Positions 48,872-59,711 of a DNA stretch of 64,000 nt are shown one piece after another. Position 1 is the first letter of the stretch. Each line of letters starts with the position of its first letter. The translations under genes were made by a program, and so were the position numbers. This DNA is from Paracoccaceae bacterium (GTDB lineage: Bacteria > Pseudomonadota > Alphaproteobacteria > Rhodobacterales > Rhodobacteraceae), in contig CANHLE010000004.1 in NCBI GenBank assembly GCA_947461435.1, positions 1 to 64,000 on the forward strand. The letters run 5' to 3'. A model generated the notes under the pieces. It ran no database searches. It was not told the DNA's origin and saw only the letters and a program-made list of their open reading frames with translations.

Positions 48872-49618
48872 ATGGCGCGTCTTTGGCTTGGACTGACCGT
48901 GATCGCAGGTCTGAGCGGATGCAGCTTTTTGCCCGACCAAGGGTCAGGCCCGAAGGACGCACGCGCCCCGCAGATGCAGCGCGCCTCGCTTGTGGGCGCT
49001 GCGCCGCCGCGCCTGCCGATGGATCAGGCGGCCCGCAATTTCGCCGAGGTGCTGGCCCGGCTTGAACGTGTGGCCGAAGCGGCGTGCCGCAAACAATCCC
49101 AAACCCGCGTGTGTGATTTTCAGATCGGGGTGGATATGAACACCGATGAGCTGCCCAATGCCTATCAGACCCTGGGAGACAATGGGCGGCCCCAGATCGT
49201 ATTCACGATTTCCCTGATTGCCGAGGCCCGCAATTCCGACGAATTGGCCTTTGTGCTGGGCCACGAGGCGGCCCACCACATTTTGGGCCATTTGGTGACG
49301 TCCCAGAAAGAGGCGTTGAACGGGGCCATTCTTGGGGGGATTCTCGCCTCGGTCACAGGGGGCAACGCCAAGGAGGTTGAACGGGCCCAGCAGATCGGCG
49401 CGCAGTTCGGGGCGCTGCGCTTTTCCAAAGAGCATGAGCTTGAGGCGGATGAGTTGGGGACGATATTGGCCTATCAAGCGGGCTATAATGCGGTTGTGGG
49501 GGCCGAGTTTTTCAACCGCCTGCCCGATCCGGGGGCCGGATTTTTGAACAGCCATCCGGGCAACGACGCGCGGCAGGCCGTTGTCTTTGCCACCTACGCC
49601 CGGGTGAGCGGGCAATAG
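48872..49618 (+). CDS. M48 family zinc metalloprotease, lipoprotein
   Basis: A 248-residue protein. The N-terminus is a lipoprotein signal (hydrophobic stretch, lipobox LSGC with the lipidated C17), so it is anchored in the membrane facing the periplasm. The zinc site is intact: HEAAH (H131-E132-H135) in VLGHEAAHHILGH and the third ligand region ELEAD (189-193). This is the counterpart to the motif-less protein at 24280. An alternative start is the TTG two codons upstream. M48 lipoproteins (YcaL/LoiP type) act in envelope quality control. Cysteines at 72 and 81 may form a disulfide. Confidence 0.9.
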   Translation: MARLWLGLTVIAGLSGCSFLPDQGSGPKDARAPQMQRASLVGAAPPRLPMDQAARNFAEVLARLERVAEAACRKQSQTRVCDFQIGVDMNTDELPNAYQTLGDNGRPQIVFTISLIAEARNSDELAFVLGHEAAHHILGHLVTSQKEALNGAILGGILASVTGGNAKEVERAQQIGAQFGALRFSKEHELEADELGTILAYQAGYNAVVGAEFFNRLPDPGAGFLNSHPGNDARQAVVFATYARVSGQ

Positions 49619-49628
49619 CGGACCCTTT

Positions 49629-49642
49629 TTGATCCAGATCAA
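49629..49642 (+). promoter_or_regulatory. Perfect FNR/FnrL box
   Basis: TTGATCCAGATCAA is a perfect FNR consensus (TTGAT-N4-ATCAA). Its centre is about 65 bp upstream of the DUF6455 start at 49700. No other gene lies in between, so oxygen-responsive control of that gene by FnrL is likely. Confidence 0.75.
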
Positions 49643-49699
49643 GGAAAAGGCGTGGCCCGCGGCACATTTTGGGCCTGTGCCCTTTTGAAAGTCTGGATC

Positions 49700-49942
49700 A
49701 TGCTTGGATATCCCGAAGACCAACCGGCCTTTGATCATGCCCGCAGTTTTGCCCAGCGCGGCGGTGTCGATTTGGCCCAAGCCGTGTTTGACGGCTGGCT
49801 GCGCCGCGACGAATTGGCCGTTCTGGTGGCGACCTGTCACAGCTGTGCGGCCGGATTCCCCTGCGAGCGGGATGCCGCAGAAGGCGCCAGCGCGATTTGT
49901 GCGAATGCGGCCCCCTTCGCTGCGCTGGCCCTGAGTGCCTGA
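49700..49942 (+). CDS. DUF6455 family small four-cysteine protein
   Basis: An 80-residue protein. The family arrangement is seen: a helical GGVDLAQAVFDGWLRRDELAVLV followed by a cysteine cluster C46-x2-C49-x5-C55-x11-C67 (TCHSCAAGFPC, ICANA), which could bind zinc or an iron-sulfur cluster. ATG at 49700 is taken as start; an upstream extension to 49652 adds hydrophobic residues and would run close to the FNR box, so a 96-residue form is less likely. The FNR box upstream points to induction at low oxygen. Function is unknown. Confidence 0.68.
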   Translation: MLGYPEDQPAFDHARSFAQRGGVDLAQAVFDGWLRRDELAVLVATCHSCAAGFPCERDAAEGASAICANAAPFAALALSA

Positions 49943-49959
49943 CGCCGCGTTTTGCGTGA

Positions 49960-52014
<2,055 letters not shown>

Positions 52015-52130
52015 CTGCGTTTGATATTTCGCGCAGCGCCGGTAATTTCTAGTGCGACCGTCAACCGATGGCTGGCCAGTGGGCCCAATGACCGTTACTA
52101 AAGAAACAAAACGTCAAGGGGCGGTTCAGG

Positions 52131-53327
52131 ATGTCAGATTTGCGTAAGGCGCAACGGGGGCGCTGGGGTGTGGGTGCGTTTTTCGCCGCCAATGGATTTG
52201 TGATGGGGGCCTGGGCCCCGCAGATTCCCCTTCTTTTGCCGCGTCATGGCATCACCGAAGGCATCCTTGGGCTGTTGATCTTTGGTTTGGGGGTCGGGGC
52301 CGTTTCGGCCATGTTTTTCGCCGGACGCATTATCGCCCGCTTCGGGTCGCGGCGCGTGGCCGTTGGATTTGGCTTGGCCGCAGCGCCGCTTTTGCCGTTG
52401 ATCGTGCTTGCGCCGTCTGTGTGGATGCTGGCGCTGGTCATGGCCCTGATGGGCGGGCTTTTGGGCTGCATGGATATCGCGATGAATGCCAATGCGGTTG
52501 AGGCGGAACGCCAGTTGGGGCGGGCCATCATGTCGTCCAGCCACGGGTTCTGGAGCCTTGGGGGATTTGTGGGCGGAACCTTGGGAACCTATGCGATCGT
52601 CTGGCTGGGCGCAGAGCAGCAGGCCCTTGCCACCATGATCATTTCGCTGATGCTGATCTGGTGGGGAAGCAGCCGTTTGATGGACGACCCCGTGGTACCG
52701 CCCATGGCGGGCGAGGCCGCCGGCAAGGCGCATCTTGTGCCGCGCGATCTTGGGCTGTGGATTTTAGGGGCGATGGCGCTGTTTTCGATGATCCCCGAAG
52801 GGGCGGTTCTGGATTGGGCGGCCATTTACCTGGGGAAAGAATTGGACGCGGGTCTGCATAGCGCGGGCCTTGGCTATGCCTTTTTTGCCGGAGCCATGGC
52901 GATCATGCGGTTTTTGGGGGACCGGGTGCGCAACAATTTCGGCGCGGTCATGACGCTGCGCGTGTCGGGGGCGCTGGGGGCCGCAGGTTTGATGATGGCC
53001 GCAACCGCGCCGGTTGGTTGGGTTGCCATAACCGGCTTTGCGCTGACGGGGCTGGGGGTGGCGAACATGATTCCGATCCTGTTTTCGGCCGCCGGCAACC
53101 ATTCGGGCATCGCCTCGGCGCAGGCGATTTCGACGGTTACGATGGTGGGATATTCCGGCATCCTTGTTGCGCCCGCCCCCATTGGGTATGTGGCCGAACA
53201 TCTTGGGTTTCGCCTGACTTATTTTGTGCTGGCGCTGTTGTTGATGCTGGTCGCGCTGATGGCGCGCCGCGCCGCCGCTGCGGACGATCTGCGCAAGGCG
53301 GATGGGCTGCAAGGCGCTGCGAGCTGA
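52131..53327 (+). CDS. MFS transporter, first of a tandem pair (YbjJ-like)
   Basis: A 398-residue major-facilitator protein with about 12 helices. Hallmarks shared with the next gene are AIMSSSHGFWSLGGFVGG in the middle of the N-terminal half and EGAVLDWAAIYLGKELDAG before the C-terminal half. It resembles the YbjJ/FucP-like sugar or efflux MFS group. No regulator or enzyme adjoins to suggest a substrate. The gene ends 13 nt before the next MFS gene and is likely cotranscribed with it. Paralogous, not identical: identities are concentrated in these motifs. Confidence 0.88.
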   Translation: MSDLRKAQRGRWGVGAFFAANGFVMGAWAPQIPLLLPRHGITEGILGLLIFGLGVGAVSAMFFAGRIIARFGSRRVAVGFGLAAAPLLPLIVLAPSVWMLALVMALMGGLLGCMDIAMNANAVEAERQLGRAIMSSSHGFWSLGGFVGGTLGTYAIVWLGAEQQALATMIISLMLIWWGSSRLMDDPVVPPMAGEAAGKAHLVPRDLGLWILGAMALFSMIPEGAVLDWAAIYLGKELDAGLHSAGLGYAFFAGAMAIMRFLGDRVRNNFGAVMTLRVSGALGAAGLMMAATAPVGWVAITGFALTGLGVANMIPILFSAAGNHSGIASAQAISTVTMVGYSGILVAPAPIGYVAEHLGFRLTYFVLALLLMLVALMARRAAAADDLRKADGLQGAAS

Positions 53328-53340
53328 GGACGCGCGGCCG

Positions 53341-54501
53341 ATGATCTGGCGAATACGCTGTATCTTTGCGTTTCAGGCCCTGGCTTTCGGAGCCTGGCTG
53401 CCGCGCATTCCGGAGGTGAAAGACGCGCTTGGTCTGTCGCCGTCTGTTCTGGCCCTTGTCCTGCTGGGTCTTCCGACCGGAATTTTGTTGACGCTGGGTG
53501 TTGCGGGAAAGATCGTGGGATATTTTGGCCCGTCGGTGGCCCTGATCTGGTTGTTTCCGCCCTATCTTCTGGTTCTTGCGCTGCCGCCCTTCGCGCCGTC
53601 TGCGCTGTTGCTTTTTGCCGCCTTGGCCGCGCTTGGGGTGTTCATGTCCTTGGTCGAACTTGCCCAGAACCTTGTGGCCGACCAGATCGAAAAGGGCACC
53701 GGGCGCATGATCATGTCGTCGTGCCATGGGTTTTGGAGCCTTGGCACCATGTCGGGCAGCATTCTGGGCGCGGGATTGGCGGGATGGGCGATTTCACCGC
53801 AACTTTCTTCGGCGGGGCTGACATTGGCCAGTCTGCCCCTGTCGGTGGGGTTGATCTGGGGCCTGCATCACAAGCTGAGGCTTTTGCCGCGCCCTGCCGC
53901 GCCGCCCCATGCCGCCGGACCCCGCTTTGCGCTGCCCGCTGTGCAGGTGATCAAGATCGGCGTCTTCGTTTTTGGCATCGCGCTGTGTGAGGGGGCGATG
54001 ATGGATTGGGCGGCGCTGTACCTGCGCGATACCTTCGCGCTGGGCGCGGGTCTGGCGGGGCTGGGGCTGACGGTGTTTTCGGGTTTCATGACCTTGGGGC
54101 GGCTGCGCGGCGATGCGCTGCGGGCCCGACTTGGGGGCAGCCTTGCGGCGCAGGTGTGCGGCGGGACGGCGTTGATTGCGCTTTTGCTGCTGGTCCTGTC
54201 GCCCCACCCTGCCACGGCCTATCTGGCCTTGGTGTTCTTGGGGCTGGGGGCATCGATAGGGTTTCCGCTTGCCGTGTCATCCGCGTCGCAGATCGCCGGG
54301 CAAAAGGTGGAAACCACGGTTGCCTTTGTGACCTTCATGGCGCTTTTGGGGTTTCTGATCGGCCCGGTCATGATTGGTTTTGTGGCGGATGGTTACGGTC
54401 TGCGCTGGGGGCTGGCGTCTGTCGCGCTGCCCTTGCTGATCAGTTTTTCGATGACGCCCGCGTTGGGCGGCACGCGAAATCAGACCAAGCCGGCCACCTG
54501 A
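53341..54501 (+). CDS. MFS transporter, second of a tandem pair (YbjJ-like)
   Basis: A 386-residue MFS protein, tandem paralogue of the preceding gene: RMIMSSCHGFWSLGTMSGS and EGAMMDWAALYLRDTFALG correspond to the same places. About 12 helices. ATG at 53341 has GAGGA upstream; an upstream in-frame extension into the previous gene is not likely. The last 22 nt overlap the convergent isochorismatase-like gene (54480-54501). The two proteins could form a heteromeric or alternative system, but MFS carriers usually act as monomers. Confidence 0.87.
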   Translation: MIWRIRCIFAFQALAFGAWLPRIPEVKDALGLSPSVLALVLLGLPTGILLTLGVAGKIVGYFGPSVALIWLFPPYLLVLALPPFAPSALLLFAALAALGVFMSLVELAQNLVADQIEKGTGRMIMSSCHGFWSLGTMSGSILGAGLAGWAISPQLSSAGLTLASLPLSVGLIWGLHHKLRLLPRPAAPPHAAGPRFALPAVQVIKIGVFVFGIALCEGAMMDWAALYLRDTFALGAGLAGLGLTVFSGFMTLGRLRGDALRARLGGSLAAQVCGGTALIALLLLVLSPHPATAYLALVFLGLGASIGFPLAVSSASQIAGQKVETTVAFVTFMALLGFLIGPVMIGFVADGYGLRWGLASVALPLLISFSMTPALGGTRNQTKPAT

Positions 54502-55031
54502 TCTGCGCGGACCAACTGGGCGAAATCGGCGCCCAAAAGCGACAAGGTTACCCGCAGAACCGTATTTGCATCGATGCGGCCGCCATCATGCGCCGGTATG
54601 TCGAACCCGATCAACGCATCGCCGGGCAGAACAACCAAATACCCAAGATCAGAGGCCCAACGTGTTGTTGATGTGATGCAAAACGCCGCCACAGCGCCCA
54701 CCAGAACAAGCCGACCGATCCTGTTTTGAATGAAATATTCGTGCAGTCCGGTGCCAGAAAAGGCCGAAGATCCTGATTTCCAGAACACAGGTTCGTCGCC
54801 GACTGGCCGCGCACAGTCCATCGGCTCGCCGCCGGGGGCGCCTTTGCGAAAGGGGGCTGCCGGATCTTTGTCGTCATGCAGGACATGGACGACGGGCAGA
54901 CCGCGGGCGCGAAACAGCGCCAACAGGGCCGCAACATGGTCTTCGGCCTGCGGATTGGCCCGCTCTCGGCCGGAACGGGTGCGCTCGGCCATACCCTCTT
55001 GCATGTCGATGATCAAAAGAGCGGTTTTCAT
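54480..55031 (-). CDS. Isochorismatase-fold cysteine hydrolase, second in operon
   Basis: A 183-residue cysteine hydrolase. The catalytic triad of the fold is D9 (LIIDMQ), K85 (FWKSGSSAF) and C118 (AFCITSTTR). It is likely a nicotinamidase, ureidoacrylate, N-carbamoylsarcosine or isochorismatase-type amidase; the substrate cannot be assigned. It overlaps the upstream paralogue by 4 nt (ATGA) and the convergent MFS gene by 22 nt. It is one of three genes with a DUF1993 protein (54480-56077). Confidence 0.88.
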   Translation of the reverse strand: MKTALLIIDMQEGMAERTRSGRERANPQAEDHVAALLALFRARGLPVVHVLHDDKDPAAPFRKGAPGGEPMDCARPVGDEPVFWKSGSSAFSGTGLHEYFIQNRIGRLVLVGAVAAFCITSTTRWASDLGYLVVLPGDALIGFDIPAHDGGRIDANTVLRVTLSLLGADFAQLVRADQVAGLV

Positions 55032-55585
55032 GGGGTCAGTTCCTGCACCACCTCGTCGCAGGTCACGATGCGGGCAAAGCCGCCATTCAGATTGGCGAGG
55101 GTCATCGCCAGCACCGTTTCGGCGGGCATCACGGTGCCATCGCGCAGGCTGCGTTGAAAGTTGATCAAGGCATCTTCAACCACCACGGCCGAAAAGCCCA
55201 AGTTTGCCGCCATCCGGGTGCTGCTTTCAACGCACATGTTCGCTTCACCGCCGATGATCACCAGATCGGTCAGATTTTCTGCGCGCAAGTGGTCTTCAAG
55301 CCCGGTCCCGATGAAGGCCGACGAGCCGGTCTTGATGAACACAGGCTCATCCTCGGTGGGCAGGGCGCAGGGCAGGGCGGCTGCGCCGGGTGAACCGGGC
55401 GCCATCGCGGCGCCCGGTTCCAATTCGTGATGATGCACATGAACGACCGGCAATCCCTTGGCGCGAAACGCCGCAAGGACAGCGGCGATCGTTGTCTGCG
55501 CCTTGGGGTTGGCCCAAGCGTAGCCTGCATCGCGCATGGCCAGCATGTCGCCTTGAACGTCGATGACAATCAACGCCCGGCGCAT
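55028..55585 (-). CDS. Isochorismatase-fold cysteine hydrolase, first in tandem
   Basis: A 185-residue paralogue of the next gene with the triad at the same residue numbers: D9 (VIDVQ), K85 (FIKTGSSAF) and C118 (NMCVESSTR). The pair arose by tandem duplication and diverged, so different or sequential substrates are possible. Its stop overlaps the start of the downstream paralogue by 4 nt, and its start lies 3 nt after the DUF1993 stop. A cotranscribed three-gene unit. Confidence 0.88.
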   Translation of the reverse strand: MRRALIVIDVQGDMLAMRDAGYAWANPKAQTTIAAVLAAFRAKGLPVVHVHHHELEPGAAMAPGSPGAAALPCALPTEDEPVFIKTGSSAFIGTGLEDHLRAENLTDLVIIGGEANMCVESSTRMAANLGFSAVVVEDALINFQRSLRDGTVMPAETVLAMTLANLNGGFARIVTCDEVVQELTP

Positions 55586-55588
55586 CGA

Positions 55589-56077
55589 TCATGCCCCCAA
55601 AAAGTCAGTCTTGCCGACGTCCACGCCGTTGGCACGCAGGATGCAGTGGGCCACGGACATGTGGAAATAGAAGTTCGGCACGGCATAGCTGGCCAAATAT
55701 TGTGCGCCCACGAAGGTAATTTCGCGCGGACCGGCTTTGATCGTGATGGTCCTGTCTTCCGCGCCGACAAAAGCGCTGTCAGGAACCGTGGCGATAAAGG
55801 CGAGGGTCTTGGCAATGCGGTCTTGCAGGTCTGCCAAGGTGGCTTCCTTGTCTTCAAAGACCGGATTGTCGAGGCCGCCCAAACGCGCCGCAGCGCCCTT
55901 GGCATGGTCGCAGCAAATCGTGATCTGGCGCCAGAACGGCAGCATATCGGCGATCAGGCGCAGGTTTGGAATGACGTCCGGTTTCATTTTCTTTGCGTCT
56001 TCAAAGGCCTGTGCCTTGGCAAGGATTTTGGACAAAGCGGTGAGGGAATGGGACATTGCTGGAACGGGCGATTGCAT
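55589..56077 (-). CDS. DUF1993 family protein (second copy)
   Basis: A 162-residue four-helix-type protein, paralogue of the DUF1993 gene at 41560; the shared pattern is VPNFYFHMSVAHCILRANG at about residues 133-150. ATG at 56077 is preferred because AAAAGGTG stands just upstream; ATG 56056 has no ribosome site. It heads the operon with two isochorismatase-fold enzymes. Function is unknown; a DinB-like thiol or metal role is possible in principle. A conserved DE-type metal site is not obvious. Confidence 0.82.
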   Translation of the reverse strand: MQSPVPAMSHSLTALSKILAKAQAFEDAKKMKPDVIPNLRLIADMLPFWRQITICCDHAKGAAARLGGLDNPVFEDKEATLADLQDRIAKTLAFIATVPDSAFVGAEDRTITIKAGPREITFVGAQYLASYAVPNFYFHMSVAHCILRANGVDVGKTDFLGA

Positions 56078-56189
56078 GCGGCACCTTTTGGGTTGAATTT
56101 GGCGTCAGATGGCCGTTGTTCGTACCGGATTGCAAGGGAAAACGGATCTGTTCTGCATCGACCTTGTACTTTGTGAAAGGGCTTCACCG

Positions 56190-56765
56190 ATGGCCAAGAA
56201 AACACCCTTATCCGAGGTCACTTTGGCTGCGCGCCGGGGGCTGCCAGAGGAGTTTCGCATCATTCTGGCGGACTATCCGAGGCAAAGTTGGCCCGATCAT
56301 CGCGATTTCAACGGTTTGGCGGCATTCTGGCTGGATCGGCACCTGAATTTCCGTCATGTCCTTGCCGTTCTGTCTGGCGATGTTCAATTGCGCCTTGACC
56401 GCAAGATTTCACGCAGCGACCATGCCCAGCGGCTGCAACGGGTCGGCTCTGGCTTTTTGGGTGATCTGATCGGTCATCACCAGATCGAGGATCAAACGTA
56501 TTTCCCCGAACTTGCCCGGCTGGAGCCGCGTATTGCGCGCGGTTTTGACATGCTGGACGGCGATCATCATGATCTGCACGCCCTGATTGACCGCTTTGCG
56601 CGCGGGGCAAACGAGGTGCTGGGGGCTGCGTCAGACCCCAAGGCGCATGAGGCGGCGGCCCGGTTTCTGGCGGATATCACGGTGTTTGAACGGATGCTTT
56701 TGCGGCATCTGACCGATGAGGAAGACCTTGTGCTGCCGGTGGTCTTGAGACATCGGGTCGGCTAG
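56190..56765 (+). CDS. Hemerythrin HHE domain-containing protein
   Basis: A 191-residue protein with the hemerythrin metal pattern. Histidine/glutamate pairs lie at H51/H56 (DRHLNFRH), H96/H97 with E100 (GHHQIEDQTYFPEL), H126/H127 and H130 (DGDHHDLHAL) and H173 with E177/E178 (LRHLTDEEDL). This arrangement can bind a di-iron centre for oxygen, nitric oxide or redox sensing/storage. ATG at 56190 is set with AAAGG at spacing about 9; a longer form from 56109 is possible but adds a non-conserved 27-residue head. It is convergent with argF. Confidence 0.85.
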   Translation: MAKKTPLSEVTLAARRGLPEEFRIILADYPRQSWPDHRDFNGLAAFWLDRHLNFRHVLAVLSGDVQLRLDRKISRSDHAQRLQRVGSGFLGDLIGHHQIEDQTYFPELARLEPRIARGFDMLDGDHHDLHALIDRFARGANEVLGAASDPKAHEAAARFLADITVFERMLLRHLTDEEDLVLPVVLRHRVG

Positions 56766-56771
56766 GCGATG

Positions 56772-56796
56772 CCCGGCGCCAGCCATCGGCGCCGGG
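56772..56796. terminator. Shared terminator between the hemerythrin-like gene and argF
   Basis: A 9-bp perfect stem (CCCGGCGCC/GGCGCCGGG) with a 7-nt loop between convergent genes, without a T run. A second stem, GGGGGT/ACCCCC, includes the argF stop region (56817-56840). Confidence 0.5.
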
Positions 56797-56827
56797 ACGA
56801 CTATGCGAGGGCGGGTCTGGGGGTGCT

Positions 56828-57754
56828 TTAAACCCCCAAGCACCAGCGCAAGATCGCCTTTTGCGCATGCAAGCGGTTTTCCGATTCATCGAAAATCACC
56901 GATTGCGGCCCGTCCATCACCTCGGACGACGCCTCTTCGTTGCGGTGGGCGGGCAGGCAATGCATGAACAGGGCGTCGGGTTTGCCCGCGCCCATCATGG
57001 ACGCGTTCACCTGATAGGGGCGCAGTTGGTTGTGCCGCCGTTCGCGGGCGGATTCGGGATCGTGCATCGACACCCAAGTGTCGGTGACAATCGCGTCGGC
57101 CCCTGCTGCCGCTGTCAGCGGATCGCGCGTGATGTTGATCTTTGATCCTTTTGAGCGGGCGAATTCAACCGCCTTGGGGTTCGGGTCAAGCGTTTCGGGC
57201 CCAGTGAAGGTGAGATCAAAGCCGAACTGTCCGGCCGCATGAAGCCACGAGGTGCACACATTGTTGCCATCGCCCGACCAGACGAATTTTCGACCCGCCA
57301 CGGAACCGCGGTGCTGTTCGTAGGTCAGAACATCCGCCATGATCTGGCACGGATGCGAGGTGTCGGTCAGCCCGTTGATGACGGGGACGGTGGCATGTTC
57401 TGCCATCTCGTGCAGGGTCGCCTCTTCAAAGGTGCGCAGCATGATCAGATCGACATAGCGCGACAAGACGCGGGCGGTGTCGGCAATGCTTTCGCCATGG
57501 CCCAGTTGCATTTCCTTGCCCGACAAGATCATGGTCTGCCCCCCCATCTGGCGCACGCCCACATCAAAGGACACGCGCGTGCGGGTTGAGGGCTTTTCGA
57601 AGATCAGGGCAACCATGCGGCCGGCGAGCGGCTGAACCTCGTCGAGGGTGCCCTTTGGTTTGCCGTGGCGCGCGTCTTTCATGGCTTTGGCCTGATCGAT
57701 CATAAACCGCAGATCGGCGGGGGCAGTCTGGTGGATGTCTAGAAAATGATTCAT
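56828..57754 (-). CDS. argF: Ornithine carbamoyltransferase
   Basis: Joins carbamoyl phosphate (from CarAB, see carB) to ornithine, giving citrulline. It is 308 residues with STRTR ([12 protein letters not shown]) for carbamoyl phosphate, the HCLP motif ([10 protein letters not shown]) and the DVWxSM-like [10 protein letters not shown] loop. ATG at 57754 is chosen; the frame is open 30 codons upstream but not conserved-looking. It is third in argD-GNAT-argF on the minus strand, spaced 55 nt from the GNAT gene. Confidence 0.97.
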   Translation of the reverse strand: MNHFLDIHQTAPADLRFMIDQAKAMKDARHGKPKGTLDEVQPLAGRMVALIFEKPSTRTRVSFDVGVRQMGGQTMILSGKEMQLGHGESIADTARVLSRYVDLIMLRTFEEATLHEMAEHATVPVINGLTDTSHPCQIMADVLTYEQHRGSVAGRKFVWSGDGNNVCTSWLHAAGQFGFDLTFTGPETLDPNPKAVEFARSKGSKINITRDPLTAAAGADAIVTDTWVSMHDPESARERRHNQLRPYQVNASMMGAGKPDALFMHCLPAHRNEEASSEVMDGPQSVIFDESENRLHAQKAILRWCLGV

Positions 57755-57809
57755 GTCGGTCTCTGAAAAGGGAAGTCGTGGGGCGCTGGCCCCCGGACGT
57801 CCGGGATGT

Positions 57810-58319
57810 TTACGCCAGAATGAAAGGGTCAAAGCGCATGACAAGCGTCATGTCGCCGTCGCCGTCGAGCCGAAGGGCCACGTCGCGAAAGCCCGCTCGT
57901 CGGTAGGCCCGCACGGCGCGTTCGTTGTCTGGGTCGGGGTCGATCACCGCTTCGGGGGCGCCTTTGCCCAACAGGTGGCGCGCATACAGCGCCAACATGG
58001 CGCTGCCGTGGCCTTTGCCCACCATGTCCACCGGGCCCACCAGACAATCAACGCCCATGGTGCCGGCCGGGAAATCTGCGAAATGCGGCGCGCCGGCGGG
58101 CCATTGGTGGACCGGATAGCTTTGCAGATAGCCAAAGGGCCTGTTGTCGCAACTGGCGATCATTTGGTCCATCAGTGGTTCGTCCAGATCCGCGGTTACA
58201 AGGGCCAGCTGTTCGTCCGTCTCGCCCCACCATTGGCGCGCATGGTCTGTGGCCAGCCATTGCGCCATCATCGGCCGATCGTCCCGGACGAAGGGGCGCA
58301 GGGTATAGTCATGCGCCAT
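57810..58319 (-). CDS. GNAT family N-acetyltransferase (AAC(6')-like)
   Basis: A 169-residue acetyltransferase with the AAC(6')-Ib/RimJ-like pattern: [49 protein letters not shown] acetyl-CoA loop and [14 protein letters not shown]. Although related to aminoglycoside acetyltransferases, chromosomal members usually modify unknown metabolites. ATG at 58319 overlaps the argD end by 11 nt, so it is coupled to argD. Its place between argD and argF is not standard and may indicate a role in ornithine/arginine chemistry or simple insertion. Confidence 0.85.
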   Translation of the reverse strand: MAHDYTLRPFVRDDRPMMAQWLATDHARQWWGETDEQLALVTADLDEPLMDQMIASCDNRPFGYLQSYPVHQWPAGAPHFADFPAGTMGVDCLVGPVDMVGKGHGSAMLALYARHLLGKGAPEAVIDPDPDNERAVRAYRRAGFRDVALRLDGDGDMTLVMRFDPFILA

Positions 58320-59484
58320 GTTCCACCGCAGTTGCAGCCCGGTCAAGCCGGGCCAGCGCTTCGGCGATGTCGGCGTCTGGGATGTTGAGCGCGGGCAAAA
58401 GCCGGATCACATTGTCAGCGGCCGGAACGGTCAGCAGATGCTGGTCGTAGTTCGCCTTGACGATGTCGGTGTTGGTCATCTTGCATTTGAGCCCCAAGAT
58501 CAGGCCTTGACCGCGCAGACTGTCATAGACGGCGGGGTGGCGCGCCACGAGGCTTTGCAGCCCTTGGGCAAACAGGGCGGCCTTGCGGTTGACGGCGGCC
58601 AGAAACCCATCGTCCGAGACGATGTCCATGACCTTTGCGCCCACGGCGCAGGCCAAAGGGTTGCCGCCATAGGTGGAGCCGTGGGTGCCCGCAACCATGC
58701 CGCTGGCGGCCTCTTCCGTGGCCAAGACGGCCCCCAAAGGAAAGCCGCCACCAATGCCTTTGGCGACCATCATGATATCGGGAGTCACGCCGGCCCATTC
58801 ATGAGCAAAGAGTTTGCCAGACCGGCCCATACCACATTGCACCTCGTCGAAAATCAGCAAGGCCCCGTGTTCATCGCACAGATCGCGCAGGCCTTTCAGG
58901 CAGGCGTCGGGCAAGGTGCGGATGCCGCCTTCGCCTTGGATGGGTTCAATCATGACCGCGCAGCTCTGATCGGTAACGGCTGCGCGCAGCGCTGCGTGAT
59001 CGCCAAACGCGATCTGCCGGAACCCCGGCATCAGCGGGCCAAACCCCTTGACCATCTTTTCGGCACCAGAGGCCGCGATGGCGGCGGTTGACCTGCCATG
59101 AAACGCGCCTTCAAAGGTGATGATCTCGGCGCGGGGGGTGCCTTTGTCGTAATGATATTTGCGTGCCATCTTGATGGCCAGCTCGCAGGCCTCGGTCCCC
59201 GAGTTGGTGAAGAACACCGTATCGGCAAAGGTCTTGTCCACCAGTTGCAGGGCCAGCCGTTCCTGCTGGGGAATGCGGTACAGGTTTGACACGTGCCACA
59301 GCTGCTGCGCCTGTTGGGTCAGGGCTTCCACCAGATCGGGATTTGCGTGGCCAAGGGCGTTGACCGCGATCCCGGCCCCAAGGTCAAGGTATCGGTTGCC
59401 GTCGTCTGTGGTCAGCCAAGAGCCTTCGCCCTTTACAAAGGACAGCGGTGCACGGTTGTAGGTGGGCAAAACGACAGGGATCAT
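58309..59484 (-). CDS. argD: Acetylornithine aminotransferase
   Basis: PLP transaminase converting N-acetylglutamate semialdehyde to N-acetylornithine; also used for succinyl-diaminopimelate in many bacteria. It is 391 residues. PLP contacts: [30 protein letters not shown] [31 protein letters not shown], and the lysine in [19 protein letters not shown] at 59484 is chosen; AGGAAC lies upstream. It is the first gene of argD-GNAT-argF. A palindrome at 59585-59599 lies in the upstream region. Confidence 0.96.
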   Translation of the reverse strand: MIPVVLPTYNRAPLSFVKGEGSWLTTDDGNRYLDLGAGIAVNALGHANPDLVEALTQQAQQLWHVSNLYRIPQQERLALQLVDKTFADTVFFTNSGTEACELAIKMARKYHYDKGTPRAEIITFEGAFHGRSTAAIAASGAEKMVKGFGPLMPGFRQIAFGDHAALRAAVTDQSCAVMIEPIQGEGGIRTLPDACLKGLRDLCDEHGALLIFDEVQCGMGRSGKLFAHEWAGVTPDIMMVAKGIGGGFPLGAVLATEEAASGMVAGTHGSTYGGNPLACAVGAKVMDIVSDDGFLAAVNRKAALFAQGLQSLVARHPAVYDSLRGQGLILGLKCKMTNTDIVKANYDQHLLTVPAADNVIRLLPALNIPDADIAEALARLDRAATAVEHGA

Positions 59485-59711
59485 GGTGAGGTTCCTATTG
59501 CGAAGGCAAAGGGGTGCCAAAGCCTGCAAGAAAGGTCAACTAGGGAGTTGGAGTCTGGCCAAAGGGCCACGTCAGTTCCGCGCGGACGCTGTTAGCGTCG
59601 ACGTCGCAGAAGGCGGAAAGGCGAACCTGTGGTTGTCATCGCGCGATCTTAGCAGTCTGGCACACATGGGGGAAGGGGAAAGTCCTTGGCCCGCGTTGGC
59701 CTAGCTTGCCA

